64,000 nucleotides of DNA from Nocardioides turkmenicus (GTDB lineage Bacteria > Actinomycetota > Actinomycetes > Propionibacteriales > Nocardioidaceae): positions 372,001-436,000 of the forward strand of contig NZ_JAALAA010000001.1 in assembly GCF_011045035.1 (NCBI RefSeq). The letters run 5' to 3'. Positions 63,972 through 64,000 of the stretch are shown piece after piece. The translations under genes and the position numbers were made by a program. Each line of letters opens with the position of its first letter. Within the stretch, counting starts at the first letter, position 1. Under the pieces are notes generated by a model. That model searched no databases. It was not told where the DNA came from and saw nothing but the letters and a program-made list of their open reading frames with translations.

Positions 63972-64000
63972 CGGTGGTGTCCTCACTCCCTGACTTGCTA

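Overview
The window is about 70% G+C DNA from a high-GC actinobacterium, most likely in or near the family Nocardioidaceae. The evidence is the gene content and order, not a database search. It holds a complete dcw (division and cell wall) cluster on the minus strand, a PASTA-domain serine/threonine kinase beside an Rv2175c-type protein, Wag31/DivIVA and SepF, a class II DAHP synthase, frequent ATGA/GTGA overlaps and many apparently leaderless genes. Several blocks follow the Mycobacterium tuberculosis order: wag31-sepF-yggS-pgeF-ftsZ-ftsQ-murC..., metF-idsA-Rv2175c-pknL-aroG, and plsC...ArsA-SRPBCC.

Layout. 1-3816: start of dnaE, mmuM (plus strand), a GNAT, rluD, lspA and a DksA/TraR zinc-finger gene. 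3817-4275: a promoter-driven 42-codon ORF and the divIVA terminator. 4276-23663 (minus): divIVA, sepF, yggS, pgeF, ftsZ, ftsQ, murC, murG, ftsW, murD, mraY, murE, [MFS exporter + MarR], ftsI, ftsL-like, rsmH and mraZ. murF and yggT are missing from their usual places, and an exporter/MarR pair sits between murE and ftsI. 23700-28911: MraZ-type repeats, then moxR, DUF58 and transglutaminase genes (plus), then a DUF3040 gene (minus). 29030-31704 (minus): a LexA box and promoter followed by a HEPN protein, a methyltransferase and DNA polymerase IV. Two unusual hairpins lie at and before the dinB start. 31748-40633: membrane proteins, a CrtI-like flavoprotein, metF, a polyprenyl synthase, rskA-sigK with a divergent molybdopterin oxidoreductase behind a SigK-like promoter, and a lipoprotein barnase with barstar. 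40747-48453: pknL, nfo, a zinc-ribbon tail-anchored protein, a GNAT, aroG and an APC permease. 48599-53895: DUF1028, FGGY kinase, phosphoesterase, a frameshifted NTF2-like gene, a DUF222/HNH gene and a repeat-rich spacer. 53896-55331: a secreted GH10 xylanase with a LacI-type operator. 55427-63971: three-gene overlaps including an arylamine N-acetyltransferase and a flavin reductase with an apparent CTG start, then plsC, tandem ROK kinases, an ArsA-like ATPase and an SRPBCC protein.

The long minus-strand block builds and times the septum. Lipid II is made by MurE, MraY, MurD, MurG and MurC, with the MurF step encoded elsewhere. FtsW, FtsI, FtsQ and FtsL use it at the Z ring, which SepF anchors, and DivIVA marks the poles. 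The most unusual local signals are around dinB. Its ribosome binding site and start codon lie in one arm of a perfect 23-bp inverted repeat. A second hairpin just upstream has unrelated arms but nearly the same 14-nt loop, and the operon begins with a consensus SOS box.

No tRNA, rRNA, CRISPR array, prophage or insertion sequence was recognised. All calls come from reading the sequence and from remembered family knowledge.
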